DNA from: Merluccius polli
Lineage: Eukaryota; Chordata; Actinopteri; Gadiformes; Merlucciidae
NCBI GenBank assembly: GCA_030340625.1
Contig: JAOPHQ010001995.1
Location: forward strand, 334,501 to 398,500
DNA: 64,000 bases
Direction: 5' to 3'
The translations under genes and the position numbers were made by a program. Position 1 is the first letter of the stretch; the number at the start of each line of letters is the position of its first letter. Positions 12,439 to 26,639 of this stretch are shown here, in pieces. The notes under the pieces were generated by a model. That model saw only the letters and a list, made by a program, of their open reading frames with translations. It did no database searches and was not told the origin of the DNA.

Positions 12439-12639
12439 CTGCCTTCAGATGACATTTACTGCTCAGAGTGGAATATAGCTTTTTATCCTCCTTCTCTATG
12501 CTTTTTGCGGAATGATTTATTTGGTTTGTATGGGGATATTTCACTAATTGCTCTGGTTCAACCGGGAGCTCTCTCGCTATGCGGCCATCTTGACGGTGTT
12601 CCGACTGGAAGTCCGGAGAATATGTTTTGATTAACTTTC

Positions 12640-12769
12640 AATTGTTAATGTTGAATTTACCTGTTGAAGTACTAGAGTGTCACAACCCTGACCTCATCTC
12701 AGCTTTCCATAAGGACCATCCTGACCAGCCCGGTGGGACGTCAGGAGCCGTCCCTAGAAGGGGGGATTC
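12640..12769 (+). other. 3' coding end and polypurine tract of a gypsy-type LTR element
   Basis: A short open stretch ends in a His/Asp/Pro/Gly/Arg-rich tail (FHKDHPDQPGG), a style I associate with the end of fish gypsy pol. The purine run AGAAGGGGGGA follows at about 12756-12766 and is the expected polypurine tract directly before an LTR. Upstream coding sequence of this element is not present; the L1 5' end abuts it. Confidence 0.5.
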
Positions 12770-13790
12770 TGTCACAACTTCAGCCAGGCTTTAGTTTTTC
12801 ATTTGTCTGTTTCCTGTTTTGCCACACTAACTCTCATGTCATTTCAGACTCTGCCACTCCCTCCTGCTCTGCATTGCCTGTCCCACCCCCATAATCACCT
12901 GCTCCTTATCAGCTAATCAGCCCCTCAGTATATTGAAGGTATGGTTATACGTATGTTAGATCTATCAGATGACCAATGAATTGGGTCACACTAACCTCGG
13001 GGCCTTTCTGCTGAAGTAAGACAGAAGCATGAGATAAGCAGAAGCGTGTAATCATAGGAGCGAAACTCCACATGATCAGAATGAGTACATTGTTGGTGAC
13101 GTGCAGAATACATGGTGATAATCATATGATAGTAAAGAACAGGCAGGCTTGTTTTTGAACATGTAAAGAACAATGGGAGTCAGATAAGACGAGGATGACA
13201 TGGGGAAACGTAGACAGCCAGCCTTTTTGTGATGACGGTTGCAATATGTGTGTATATAACAGCCTGAGATAGAGATATGTGTGCTCAGACTTCGCGAACT
13301 GACACACACATACTTTGTTGTTCGGTCAGGGAAATGTAGTGGGACCCAGATATATCTGTAAAAACTCTGCACATTATACTGGTGTTAACAATAAAACTGA
13401 TTATTTCTTAAAGATAAACCACTTCTTCTATCGCTTCATTAACGAACACGCGTGAGTAGGGGTTTCATTTTTTTCCATCATCATCGCTTTGAAACCGCCT
13501 CTCACAACAATATGTACCGGCCCATTTCTCTTAGTTCTTTGCCAGATTGTCTAGTGTTAACCTAGCTCTCCAGCATCCTGTCACTCTGATTCTGATTCTG
13601 CCTGCTCGTGTATTGACCTACCTTTTTGGACTTTGGACCTTCACTTTTGCCTGCTCCTACAGGATTTATTTGATATACGGATTGACTACCTAGTTTGACC
13701 TCTGCTCGTTATTAAACACTGGTTCTTCAACTGAACTGTTTTCTGTGTCGTACTATTGGGTTCTTGCCTGTCATTTTGTGAAACCTGACA
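12770..13790 (+). mobile_element. 3' LTR of a gypsy-type retrotransposon, split by a second LTR
   Basis: The LTR starts TGTCACAACTTCAGCC right after a polypurine tract and ends AAACCTGACA, giving the TG...CA termini of LTRs. An ATTAAA polyadenylation hexamer lies at about 13710. Its middle is interrupted by a separate 576-bp TG...CA element at 12934-13509. The matching 5' LTR is not in the window. Confidence 0.6.
12934..13509 (+). mobile_element. Solo LTR nested in another LTR
   Basis: The element starts TGAAGGTATGG and ends CTCACAACA (TG...CA). It is flanked by ATAT on both sides (12930-12933 and 13510-13513), matching a 4-bp integrase-type duplication. It contains a TATA-like stretch (TGTATATAACAG at about 13251) and an AATAAA signal at about 13390. 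The size and 4-bp duplication fit an ERV- or gypsy-type solo LTR formed by LTR recombination. Confidence 0.6.
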
Positions 13791-13866
13791 CTAGAGGGTG
13801 AAAGAAAAAGAAAAAAAGATAAATGAAAAGAATGTTCTTTTGAAATGAATGCAGAATGCGTTATGG

Positions 13867-13948
13867 AATAAGTAATGTTAAAATGTAATGTTACAGTGGT
13901 GTAAGAATAAGTAATGTTTAAAATGTAGTGTTACAGTGGTGTAAGAAT
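13867..13948 (+). repeat. Two tandem copies of a 44-bp unit
   Basis: Two near-identical units share AAGTAATGTT and TACAGTGGTGTAAGAATA. They lie in what is probably the 3' internal part of the LTR element whose LTR starts at 14023. Confidence 0.75.
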
Positions 13949-14022
13949 ATTGACCAAGTTGACTTTTAACTGTTGAAGAATCATTAATGTTGCATGTCTT
14001 AACAGACTCAAAGAAAGGGAGA

Positions 14023-14229
14023 TGTTTTGTAATGGCACTAGTTTATGTGCAGCGCGGAGCGCGCATGAATACATTGGGGTTTTATATGTGTGTGGGTAAT
14101 TGGAGAGTAGTTCGGAAAGTCACAGCTAGCAGAAGGTGCTCTTGCTAGATGCTCTCACATGTTAAGTAATAACAAGTTAATAAACCAGTCTTCTGAGCTC
14201 TCATCTGAGTCACGTTCGGTAATTCTACA
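14023..14229 (+). mobile_element. Short (207-bp) LTR with upstream polypurine tract
   Basis: A purine tract (AAAGAAAGGGAGA, about 14009-14021) precedes a sequence running from TGTTTTGTAATGG to GGTAATTCTACA, giving TG...CA ends. It also contains a TATA-like TTTTATATGTG and an AATAAA at about 14179. The small size would suit a copia-type LTR; no coding part was recognised, so the class is unresolved. Confidence 0.45.
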
Positions 14230-15864
14230 GCCACCAGGTACGATCTCCCGGGAAGAATTAAGGCTTCTGTAGCACCTTTAACCTCAATGTTAGGAATAAA
14301 CCACATTCACTAGGTTCAGTAAGCTGGACTCTGAGTGAAAGTTGAACAGTGATCATTTATTGCATCCAAACAAGCACTATCTCGCAATGCACTAAACCAG
14401 AAAACCCCAAAACAAAATAGAGCTTTTACTAAATAAAAAAATAAGAAAATAAAATAAAAAAGTTCAAATAAAAGTGTCCCTTTCTTCTGTATCAGAAGGT
14501 AAAGTTCAGTTCTGTGTTGGTGTCTCTCTTCGTTCTACTACCCGGGTAGGTTTTGTGGTGAACGTTCCTATCTGTATCAAGTGAAGTGAGTAGATGTCTG
14601 TAGTCTTCGGAGTGGATCCCATTCTCCGTTCCTTGTCGATCGCCTGGCTTGCCACTGAACCGCGGAAGGTTCAGAATTCGTTCCGATCAATCCCTGATCC
14701 AGCAGATAAATAAAACCAATCTACACACATGGTGCAGAAAACACTTCCGTTAATACCATATTCATCTCACGACTTTCTACTACTACTCCTCTGATTCTCT
14801 GCATATTCATAACCAAATGCAGTACGTACATGGTTTAAATCATTGTAAATGATGGTGTACACACTAATAGTAGTGTTATTCATTATGAACTTTGTTTTTT
14901 TTTTAAACATAAATAGACTTATTGGACTTTTTAAGCAGTATTTATATTAAGAAACAGCTTTTTAAATCAATATCTTTTTTAACCTTTTTAACCATAAATT
15001 AATTTGATCAATTCACTCTTTTTAATCATCATGAGTATTTAAATAACCACAATGAAATAAATCACATTATGTACACAAAACAGTACATTAGAACAATATT
15101 CTTACATCCTAACATCATATTCCATCTCTGTCTCCTTTATTAAATATGGTGGTGGCACAGTAGCTTGGCCGGCTACACCATTAGCACCTATATTTAACAC
15201 CATGCAGGCTACCTGAGCTAGCATAGCGGAGCTACCCGTGAATAGCATTAGCACAGTAGTTAGCAATCTTTTTAAAGTTGTTTTTTCACATAACACAATG
15301 ATACAACAGTACCACGGTGGGTCAAAACATTGGATAATAACTCCGACTGGTTTCATGAAAGTGTCTCAGTAAGCAACATCTTCACATGAGCTAATATCAA
15401 CAAGCTAACCGAGGCCTAGCCTCTTAGTATCTTAGCATGTAGCTCTACTCTTACCGGAGTCCACAGAGGGCTTACACGGTCGAAGCAGCTCCTCCCTCTT
15501 TCTCTCAAGACTCACAAGATTCTCTCCTACTAAACGAAAGGTTTATCAACACACTACGCAAAGATTAATTGTGAACTTATGAGTTTTACGTCACGTTTCA
15601 TACCCAGGTTCATCAGCTCACTCAACAGGTGTGCTGCTCTCGTGATAGTGACACGCAGATCAGGTCGTCTGTGGACATGGGTGAGATGAAATGCAGGATT
15701 TGAAACATTTAGATGGAAGTAAAAGACGATGTGACGATGTTAGCGAAGGAGCCAACTGGCTAATGGCGGCAACATTAAAGAATCAGCTGTTTGATATGGA
15801 ATTGTTTTGTCAAATCGGTGTCAGCTATAAATGGCTGAATTGCTCTGAACTCCGTATATTTGGT
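14230..15864. other. No gene recognised; AT-rich intergenic sequence
   Basis: No ORF with family resemblance, no clear terminal repeats and no microsatellite were seen. The sequence may be the remainder of old elements (A-rich segment around 14400-14465), but I cannot support a specific call. Confidence 0.5.
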
Positions 15865-17425
15865 TTACAGAATGTGTGGCTCGTTGTATTTCGAAACCTT
15901 TATGTGTAGACAGTAAGACTCTTCCATCTTTTGTGGTAGGAAAAGTGAGCCAATGTCAGACTGAGTTGTGTTGTAGGCCTTGTGGTGAATGAATAATTGT
16001 GATTGATCGCTCAGATATGTTTCATGTTTTAGTAAGACACCTTTACAGTTTTCACAGTCATGTACACTTAGGCAACGGCGGCACAAATAACCGGCAATGT
16101 AAGCCAATGTGTTTTGCTCTGGGATGTCAATGTAAACCGTTGTGTAGCTTTTTGTTACTGGCAAGACAGACTGTGGAGGCCTAATTGTTGGGGTTTTTCC
16201 AATTGACTTCAGTGTGGTGATGAATTTGTCTGTATCTGGAGCACAATTCGTACCAATGACGGGCTTAATAAGGTCTGCCACCAACCATCCTTAGAGCACA
16301 TCTGAACTCCTTTGCATTAGGGTTGTCCCTACAGCCACCTTTCCGTCTCACAGTGGCAAAAAGGTTTTCCACTATGTCTTGATTTAGACGTGACGTGAAG
16401 AGGTAAGAGAGGTTGTGCTAAGATTGCAGGGGGTCCCACAGCTGGGTCAGACAGGCTATGGCCAGTAGCCAACCTTTAGTGAACATCACATTTTTAGATC
16501 CAATTACTTCTAAATTTTGTAGAATGGGGAGGCATGTTTTTAAAAATGTGGCATGTGTAGATGTTTTGGTTAGTAGGCGCTTTAGGGCTTTTTTGTCTTC
16601 GTAAAAACGGCTATTGAAAGAATCAAAGACACTGTCGATGAGCTCCACAAATTCTGCCGTGTGGACGGCTTCTCCTGGAAGTTTAGAAGAAGGAAAGAGC
16701 TGGCTCCTCAAGGAAGATGGCAGCGCCTTGGATCAATGTTTCAGGTGAGAGATTTTTTTGATTTTTGACATTTTGAAGATGGTGCACTTGCCTTTTTATC
16801 CTCAGGCGTTCTCTCTTTAATAGTGTTTTGTATTTGTTTACTCTCAAAACAGGAGTTGGTGGAGTTGGTGTGGTGCAGCTGGTTGGTGGATTTGGTGGAG
16901 GAGTTGCGACGGACGCCCCAGATGAAGACTCCGGGTATGCTGCAGTAACAGGCCAGCTGTACATGTGGTCTGCTGGAATCTGACCATGGACTGGAAACGA
17001 TAATGGTACTGTTTGAAATTACTGTTTTTGCTAAACAACCTTATCTTGGAATATTTTATGCCTGTAAACTGTCCCAATATACAATAAACATTTTGAATTC
17101 ACCTGTCTGTGGTGTCTGTTTTTTGTCTGGTTTTTATCCTCTTGCTGGTTATTTTTTGTGGCGGGTTGGGGACACTAAATAGTGTCGGTACTGCGTTCCA
17201 GTTCAACCTGTTCTTTGAGGGATTGGTAAACTGACTGGTCTCAAAATGCTCCGCACAAAGCTTGCAGTTGGTGCTGAGATAGCTTGGGCTCCGATTTAAC
17301 AGGTCCTGCTTCCTACTATTTTGCACCCATATTTGACACCTAGCAAAATGAAGGCAATGATTGCAATGGATGTTTAGGCTACTTGTTAAACAGTGTTTAT
17401 GGTCATTGGATGACTTTTTGCTCAT
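15865..17425 (-). pseudogene. P-element-like (THAP) transposase relic
   Basis: The minus-strand pieces start at 17425 with a THAP-type C2CH DNA-binding domain: CNHC, then W in CQIWVQN, C-x2-H in LCAEHF, and the closing AVPTLF motif. A basic coiled segment follows (KTLLKRERLRIKRQV, about 16840-16770). The C-terminal half then has AEFVELIDSVFDSFNSR, FTKGWLLAIACL and AYIAGYLCRRC. This is the layout of vertebrate P-element homologues (Pdre/THAP9-like), which cut and paste DNA using a GTP-binding RNase H-like core. Most of that central catalytic core appears deleted: the coiled-coil ORF abuts the C-terminal part at about 16700. Frame changes split the rest. Terminal repeats were not located. Confidence 0.7.
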
Positions 17426-18133
17426 CTTAAACTTAAATCAAATTTGGTTGCACCAACATCAATAGGCTACAATGCACCTGCAGTGACCTCAGCCAACCAT
17501 GCAGTTGACATAAGTACCTTTAACATTACAGGTAAGTGACAAGTAGAAACGTAGCCTAATAGTATCAGTGTTAGACAAGACTATTGCAAAGGCTAATTTA
17601 ACACTGGTTTGTTTCTTAACTAATGCTATCTTAATTGTAATCTATACATAGTTATACAGCCAAAATGCTCATGTAGCAGCTAGCAACTTAATCATGATCT
17701 AAGAATAGTACCTCTCCTTATTGAGTGGGAATCGAAAAAATGATAGATCTGGCTTTTTACATTGCCGATTATGGCAATTTATAGCCGAGCAAAATGCTCT
17801 TGATGTAGCGGCCATTGTTGTTATTGACAACCTGTTGACAGCCAGCTGTAACTGTAAAACATCTGGCTGTTTGAGGGGACTCGTGGGATGGAATTGTGTC
17901 TGAAGTGTAACGATGAGGTTGGCTCACAGCTTAGGCACAACGGTGGCCATCTAGTGGTCGATAAGAATATGGTTGAATTGGGATTACATGATGTGCCCAG
18001 GCATTCGAGGTTTTGCATGAAATTATATTTATTTATACAAGTTATGTTTAATCCTATGTGGCCTTATTGGCTTGAATCGAGCCTAGAATGTTGAGGTGGC
18101 TTATCAAAATGGCGTCCATTCAGGCTGAGAACG
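17426..18133. other. Intergenic; no feature recognised
   Basis: Only short, unsupported ORFs were seen. The CATCTAGTGG motif seen in the element at 713-1986 recurs at about 17948, suggesting old repeat fragments. Confidence 0.45.
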
Positions 18134-18142
18134 TACTTCACC

Positions 18143-18608
18143 TAGCATAGAAATCTAGACACCCCTAGCGGCAGCAAATTTAATTTGCAGCCAGGGGGGT
18201 CTAGCACTTCTCCGTCGTTTTTCTGTGCTGGAAACAGAAAATCTGTCAGGCCAATCACAGCGCGAGGGGCGGAGTCGGAAGCCGGGCTACCATGACGACA
18301 GAGTTGTGACGGTTCCGTGTTCGAGGTAAACAATGGCTGCTGCTGCTGGCGAACAGCTGTCTTTCGACTTGGCTTTGGCCGCGACTCTTCAAGACTATTC
18401 TTCCACAATCCACCATACGGAACACTTCCCCATGGACTATTTTCCGTTGCTCTGACTACGTCACCTTCTTCGTTGCTCTGATTGGTTGTAGCGCTATCCT
18501 ATTGCGTGCAGAGGGAACTTGAAAGACAACCGTTTATCCCGCCCACACTGCCAATGGAGCAGTGCCAGACCCTACATCTTTCTGATGTGGGTCTGGCTTG
18601 CCAGGCTA
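18143..18608. mobile_element. 466-bp DNA transposon with exact 9-bp target duplication
   Basis: TACTTCACC occurs directly at both borders (18134-18142 and 18609-18617). The ends are diverged inverted repeats (TAGCATAGAAATCTAGAC at the left, GTCTGGCTTGCCAGGCTA at the right). A 39-codon + strand ORF at 18332 starts MAAAAGEQLSFDLALAATLQ and ends shortly after; it may be the N-terminus of a deleted element protein. A 9-bp duplication is typical of Mutator-like elements, but 8-bp hAT with a shared base cannot be excluded. Confidence 0.65.
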
Positions 18609-18617
18609 TACTTCACC

Positions 18618-19384
18618 GCCATGACGCAACTGATCCATCTTGCTCCGCTCTATAATCTTTGATCGGTAGTGAGTGTGGCTCGGTGTTAAGGCGTGAGTGC
18701 ACGTGCTCACTGGCCGTGAAAATCAATACAGGGCTGATACGCCACCATGTGGTGGGGCATAGTAACTACATCTTAAATGACATGGGTTTAGTAACCATGT
18801 GGGTTACACTTCATTTACGGCACAAAGACAACAAAGTCAACAAATTGTGCGGTCTGGTTTGTCTTTGCGACAGCAACGCAAAAATACCACTTTGAAACGC
18901 TAGGGAAAGGTTGAAAAGTTGTCTACAGCCACTTAAATGCTGCAGCTGGTAAAGGTGGAGTTCATTTTAATTTATATATATTTTAGATATTACTTTACAT
19001 ACTGCTGAGTAGCTTACGAATTTCCTACTAGGGACCAATAAAGCCTTACTGATATAATTGATTTATTGATTATATTTTGTATTGTTCATCTGAAGCTGCA
19101 AAATAACTAGCAACTAGAGCTGTCAGATACATGGAGTGGAGTAATAAGTACAATATTTGCCTCTGAGATGTAGTGGCATAGTACGGAGCCCCAGACATGA
19201 CATGGTAAAAAAAAAAAAAAAATGTAGCTAAGTCGTGCGCACGACATATTAAGTCGACTCGTAACTCGTACCCAACTCGTAATATACCGACGATTTGTCA
19301 CGCCCCTAGACGTCTGATACTGACGCAAAAGGTACCCTCCCGCGTCTGTGTGAAACGATCTGGGGGTTCTCATAAACCCGTTCG
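18618..19384. other. Intergenic; no feature recognised
   Basis: No coding or repeat structure could be supported, apart from a 16-A run near 19206. Confidence 0.45.
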
Positions 19385-19594
19385 CGGTGGTAAGAGACGA
19401 GCAGAGTCTACAGCGTCCATTCACTCCAATAATAACCCGGTCACGGTGATAGATTACGCTAACCCTAACCCTAACCATAACCCTAACCCTAACCATAACC
19501 CTTTTTGGAGTGAATTGTTTCACAGTAGACTGCGGACGCTGTAGACTCTGCTCTGCGAGCGGACGCTGTAGACTCTGCTCGTCTCTTACCACCG
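19385..19594. repeat. Perfect 34-bp inverted repeat enclosing telomere-like repeats
   Basis: The arm at 19385-19418 is the exact reverse complement of 19561-19594. Between them, 19459-19503 is a run of CCCTAA units with some CCATAA variants, a vertebrate telomere-type motif. A second partial copy of the right arm (19533-19552) lies in tandem with it. The shorter pair CATTCACTCCAA / TTGGAGTGAAT extends the symmetry inward. Confidence 0.8.
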
Positions 19595-19933
19595 GCTCAA
19601 GAACTGATGAGGGTAAAACCAAGACTTCTGAAAGCGGTTCAGTAGAGGCCTCCTGAACCCACCAAACCTAAAGCGTTGGTACCAGACCCCAGCAAATTTA
19701 AAGGCTCTGTCATTGCCTGCTCACAGCTAATGGTACATGGGACCATGCAAGCCCATTTCAGTGCACCATACTTTACCAGATCCAGCCTCTTCTGCATAAT
19801 CTCCTCCACCTCCAATTCCAACATCAGTAGCTCTTGTTGTTGCTCCAGAGTGCAATTTGCAAAACCTAGGGACTGATTGGACCCCCCCAAGTAAAAGGCC
19901 ATGACCAATTCTTACATAAATTAATAATTTAAG

Positions 19934-20830
19934 CAGGGCTCCGAACCGGTTCAAGGAACGAAAACGAAAACCGAAAACGAACGGAATTTTACGAGGAACG
20001 GAAACGGAAACGAAAACCAAATGGTCTTCAACTGTTCCGGAACAGAAACGTTATTCTTGTGGGGTTGTGCTCCGAGGAAGAAGGCCGCCGACAACAGGAA
20101 CGCTTTTAACTCACTTTATTTGTTTAGCATTATTATTTAATCTATGAAGCAGAAGGAGGGGTATTATATAAGTTCACGCCGCGTGGAGAGCCCGCTAAGC
20201 TTTGCATCCTTGCGATGCGCTGCCTCGCGGGGTGTTCTGATTCTAACCGGATGTTTCCACCCGGATGGTCTCTGGGCAGGAGGCGTGGCCTCCATGACGC
20301 ACAATGGCTAGCGTTGAGCGCCCGCCCCCAGTGTATTATGTTTGCTGCCATCATGTGGTCAGGTGGGGTAAATACAACTTGTATATTTATTTCTACTCCT
20401 GGCTATGTGTAGCTGCTGATACATATGCTTATTATTTATCCGCAACATTCTGAAATCCCCAAAACCGGTTAATAACGGGTTTTTTTCGTTCTCTATATAG
20501 CCTATAAAATTTCACAAAAGCATAGCCTATTTCATGAAAAAAAAAAAAATTCCGGTTGCCGCGTTCACTTCGCCGCCCGCTAAGCTCAGCTGTCACAAAT
20601 TCCCACCACCACCCTGGTTATATACCAATAACGGTCTATTGTAAGGTATCGACCACAAAAATAGACTAGGCCCAATAACACTGCCGGAACGTTAAGAACA
20701 AACGTTATTTTACATTCTGAACCGGTTCAGGAACGATATGTTGGTGGCGGAACGCAAGAACGAAAACGTTAAATATACCGGTTCCGTTCGGAGCGGAACG
20801 ATTGAAAAATAATTTTGTTTTCAAGCCCTG
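19934..20830. mobile_element. 897-bp non-autonomous hAT element
   Basis: An exact 8-bp duplication AATTTAAG flanks it (19926-19933 and 20831-20838). The terminal inverted repeats begin CAGGGCTCCGAACCGG at the left and end TTTTCAAGCCCTG at the right. Subterminal AACGAAAACG/CGTTCCG motifs recur at both ends. No transposase reading was found. Confidence 0.85.
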
Positions 20831-20838
20831 AATTTAAG

Positions 20839-21950
20839 TAAGACCAACATACAAATGTCTAGATAAAACCAACAAACAATAGTAAAGAAACCACCAAAAA
20901 ATGTTTGAACAAACCCAGCCCTATTCTAACTAAGATGCCTATATAACTTGCTATCTAACCCTTACACTAGTTTTTGTGTCGCTACCAGTGAGAAGCATTT
21001 ATGCACTTGAGCCCACTGGGGAGAAAAGTAACCAGAAACCCAGCAACCCTTTTAGAACCCAGGGATGGGCTCCCGAGATGTCACGGCAACAACGCTACCC
21101 ACTTTCACAGCCACTATAAATCTTTTTTTTTTTAAAGACCGTTTTCCTATTGAGAACTAGTCACTTAACTAAGGGGTTATGTTGTTCCTATTCACTGACA
21201 AAAGGTTACCTTTACCAAAACAATGCAATACTAAAACAAGTACCCAAAACCCTGAAGATAAACCTTCAAGAAAGCCAAATAAGCATGCAGGATACTCCCA
21301 AACAGGTAAACCAAAGACTACCAAACAGCTAACCTAAGACTAACCAACAGTACCACATAGCACTCCCAATCAACCCAGCCAAACCAAATCTGCACTTATT
21401 ACCAAACCCACATGGCGCTCCAAGCTAAGCTAACCATGACCAAACAGGTCATGGCCTCACCCAAAACCTGCTATTAAAACTAGCGTAGCTGAATGTTTAA
21501 CCCAATTGTTACTTGTAACCCAAACAAATCCAAATCCATTTTCTAGATGGTTTGCCCAACACATTTTTTCTAAAATGTTGTTACAGCAACACTCTACTAA
21601 ACCAAACACACTTTTGTATGGACCCCCATTTGTTACGACCAGGCTCTAAGGCTGCAACGAAAAGGGAGAAAACGCATGCCAATAACTAAATCAAAAAGAG
21701 TACCAAAGGATCCTATGAAGTGTGTAGGTCTGTAGCATCAGTAGTGGAGTGTGGTGTATGGCTGTATGGACCATGGTATGGAAACAGCCAACCAAAATAG
21801 TAGTGGCAGCCAGACTGCTCGTGGAGAATCGAGACAGATAAGATGGATAGATGGATAAGTAGATAGATGTGTATGCATAGTAAGAGAAAAGCTTTGATTC
21901 CAAGAAGTAAAGTTCTTTGACTTGAGGAACTCGCGTGTTTGTTGGTCAAC
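20839..21950. other. Intergenic; no gene recognised
   Basis: A-rich and C-rich unique-looking sequence (many AACCAAAC-like words) without supportable ORFs or terminal repeats. Confidence 0.4.
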
Positions 21951-21960
21951 ATTTTGTGGT

Positions 21961-22224
21961 CCGTGTGTGTGTGTGTGTGTGTGTCAACACAAATTGCACA
22001 AATTGGTTCATGAGCATGTGACTTTTGTTTGTTCAATCACATCACAGCACGTGTGTGTGGGTGTGTGTGTGCGTGTGCGTGTGTGTGTGTGCGTGCCCAT
22101 GCAATCATATGTGTGTGGGCTATAGGTCCTGGTGAATATCCTCTTTGTCCACATGATTCAGTAGTTCCACGGTGCCAATAGAATGCCCCATGTCAGGGAA
22201 CACACGGGTGGACTCCTCTCTACA

Positions 22225-22321
<97 letters not shown>

Positions 22322-22456
22322 CACTGTCTTCTTCTGAGATCCTTTATCTCCTGGTTCATACGATGCAACAAACAAACATTCACACACTCAAAAACACACC
22401 AAACACACACATGCATGCACAAGCATGCAAACAACGCACATAAAAAGATACACATG

Positions 22457-22498
<42 letters not shown>

Positions 22499-22764
22499 CT
22501 CACCGACATACACAAACATACATGCCCAAACATACACACACACTTGTGCACAAACACATTGGCTAATGGGTTTGAAGGCAGCACCCATCCCAGAGGCCTG
22601 AGGAACAGTGTTGGTTCCCGGACCTCGCTAGGGAGCCACAACCACCCAGTACATAGCTGCAGTGATGACGGAGCTAGCTTAGCAACAGCTTTGTTAAGCC
22701 TACCCCAACCGCCCCCCCCCCCCCCCCCCCCCCCCATTGGGAACAAACACTCTCTCTTTCTCAC

Positions 22765-22804
<40 letters not shown>

Positions 22805-23179
22805 GGACAGACAGACACACAAACACACACGCATATGGAGAGACACACACACACACATATGGAGTGACACACACACACACATGTACATGTACACATGCAA
22901 ACCACACACACACACTTGGCTGCAGGTAAATAGAATAATAGAAGCAACACAACACAAACAACACTTACATTGGACTTCACTTCATACCTGAATAACATGG
23001 TAGATACAGTGTGATACCAGGTCATGCCACGCTCTCTCCCACTACAAATAGATTTGACACACATGCCCCCTAAACAACGTAATAAATATGTTTGTCATAG
23101 TAGATCAGTTCTGTAAGTGGGAAGAAGCGGTTCCATTTACAAAAGAAAATACTAGCTAAAGAAATGATTCTGTGAGTGG

Positions 23180-23256
<77 letters not shown>
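21961..23256. repeat. Microsatellite cluster: (GT)n, (CA)n, C-run, (CT)n
   Basis: The cluster contains GT runs at about 21963-22095 and a (CA) run of nearly 50 units at 22227-22320. CA-rich tracts follow at 22380-22560 and 22764-22920, with a C-run of about 26 at 22711-22736. A (CT) run of about 36 units lies at 23184-23256. The long ORFs through this stretch encode only Cys/Val/His/Thr or Arg/Glu repeats and are not genes. Confidence 0.95.
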
Positions 23257-23259
<3 letters not shown>

Positions 23260-23329
23260 CTCTCTCAATGGTTGAGTACAGGGTGGGTCAAGGCAGCTTC
23301 CAGGCAGACCGGGGGTTGATAAATAAAGA

Positions 23330-23388
23330 CCTCCATCTAGTCTGACTTTAGTGTGGCCCCCCCACACTAAAGTCAGACTAGATGGAGG
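23330..23388. repeat. Perfect hairpin: 27-bp arms, 5-base C loop
   Basis: 23330-23356 is the exact reverse complement of 23362-23388, separated by five C. The arms begin CCTCCATCTAGTCTGACTTT. No transposon ends or target duplications are apparent around it. Confidence 0.85.
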
Positions 23389-26246
<2,858 letters not shown>

Positions 26247-26470
26247 TAATAATGAAATGTGTTATGTGTAAAACTGTGATAACTTTCACGTTGAATCTTT
26301 TACACAACATGGGAAGCATATGGTCTCCCCTTGCAAAAGCACGACAAGACAAGTGCAATGTGTTTGGTTGGAGAAGCTTAGTTAACATTCCCAGGGCTTA
26401 GTTAACATTCACTGTTCAGCACAGCGGCGTGTTGTGGGAGCCAGTCATTACTCTTGCTCTGTCCTTTAGG

Positions 26471-26636
26471 AACTAACCCCCCCATTAAGGGACCAAGGAT
26501 CCAAGGGAGAACTAACCTCCCCCCTTAAGGGAAAGAGGATCCAAGGGAGAACTAAACCCCCCCTTAAGGGACTAAGGATCTAAGGGAGAACTGAACCCTC
26601 TTAAGGGACCGAGGATCCAAGGGAGAATTGAACCCC
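26471..26636. repeat. Minisatellite, about 40-bp unit, four copies
   Basis: Each unit contains AACTAACCCCCC, TTAAGGGAC and AGGATCCAAGGGAG. Spacing between copies is 38-41 bases and the units differ by a few substitutions and C-run lengths. Confidence 0.85.
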
Positions 26637-26639
26637 ACT

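Larger units (their letters stand above)
4745..12620 (-). mobile_element. Nearly full-length L1-type LINE (ORF1 and ORF2), interrupted
   Basis: In minus-strand order the element has a 5' UTR (about 12610-12440), ORF1 with coiled coil and RRM, ORF2 with APE endonuclease and RT, and a 3' end with A-rich tail (T-run at about 4746). Fish L1/Tx1-like LINEs have this architecture. A 2367-bp DNA transposon (5159-7525) divides the ORF2 C-terminus. No convincing target duplication is seen. Frameshifts in both ORFs indicate an inactive copy. It has inserted into or next to the gypsy remnant on its left. Confidence 0.85.

Noticed and set aside
19459..19503. Chromosome end (telomere)
   Set aside because: Only about seven degenerate units between inverted repeats, with genomic sequence on both sides. 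It is interstitial.
19639..19908. 89-residue minus-strand ORF with a Glu/Leu-rich helix
   Set aside because: No family resemblance and no splice or promoter context. It may be a gag scrap but cannot be supported.
22120..23064. 314-residue minus-strand ORF rich in Cys and Val
   Set aside because: It is the translation of (GT)n/(CA)n microsatellites, and the opposite strand is equally open.
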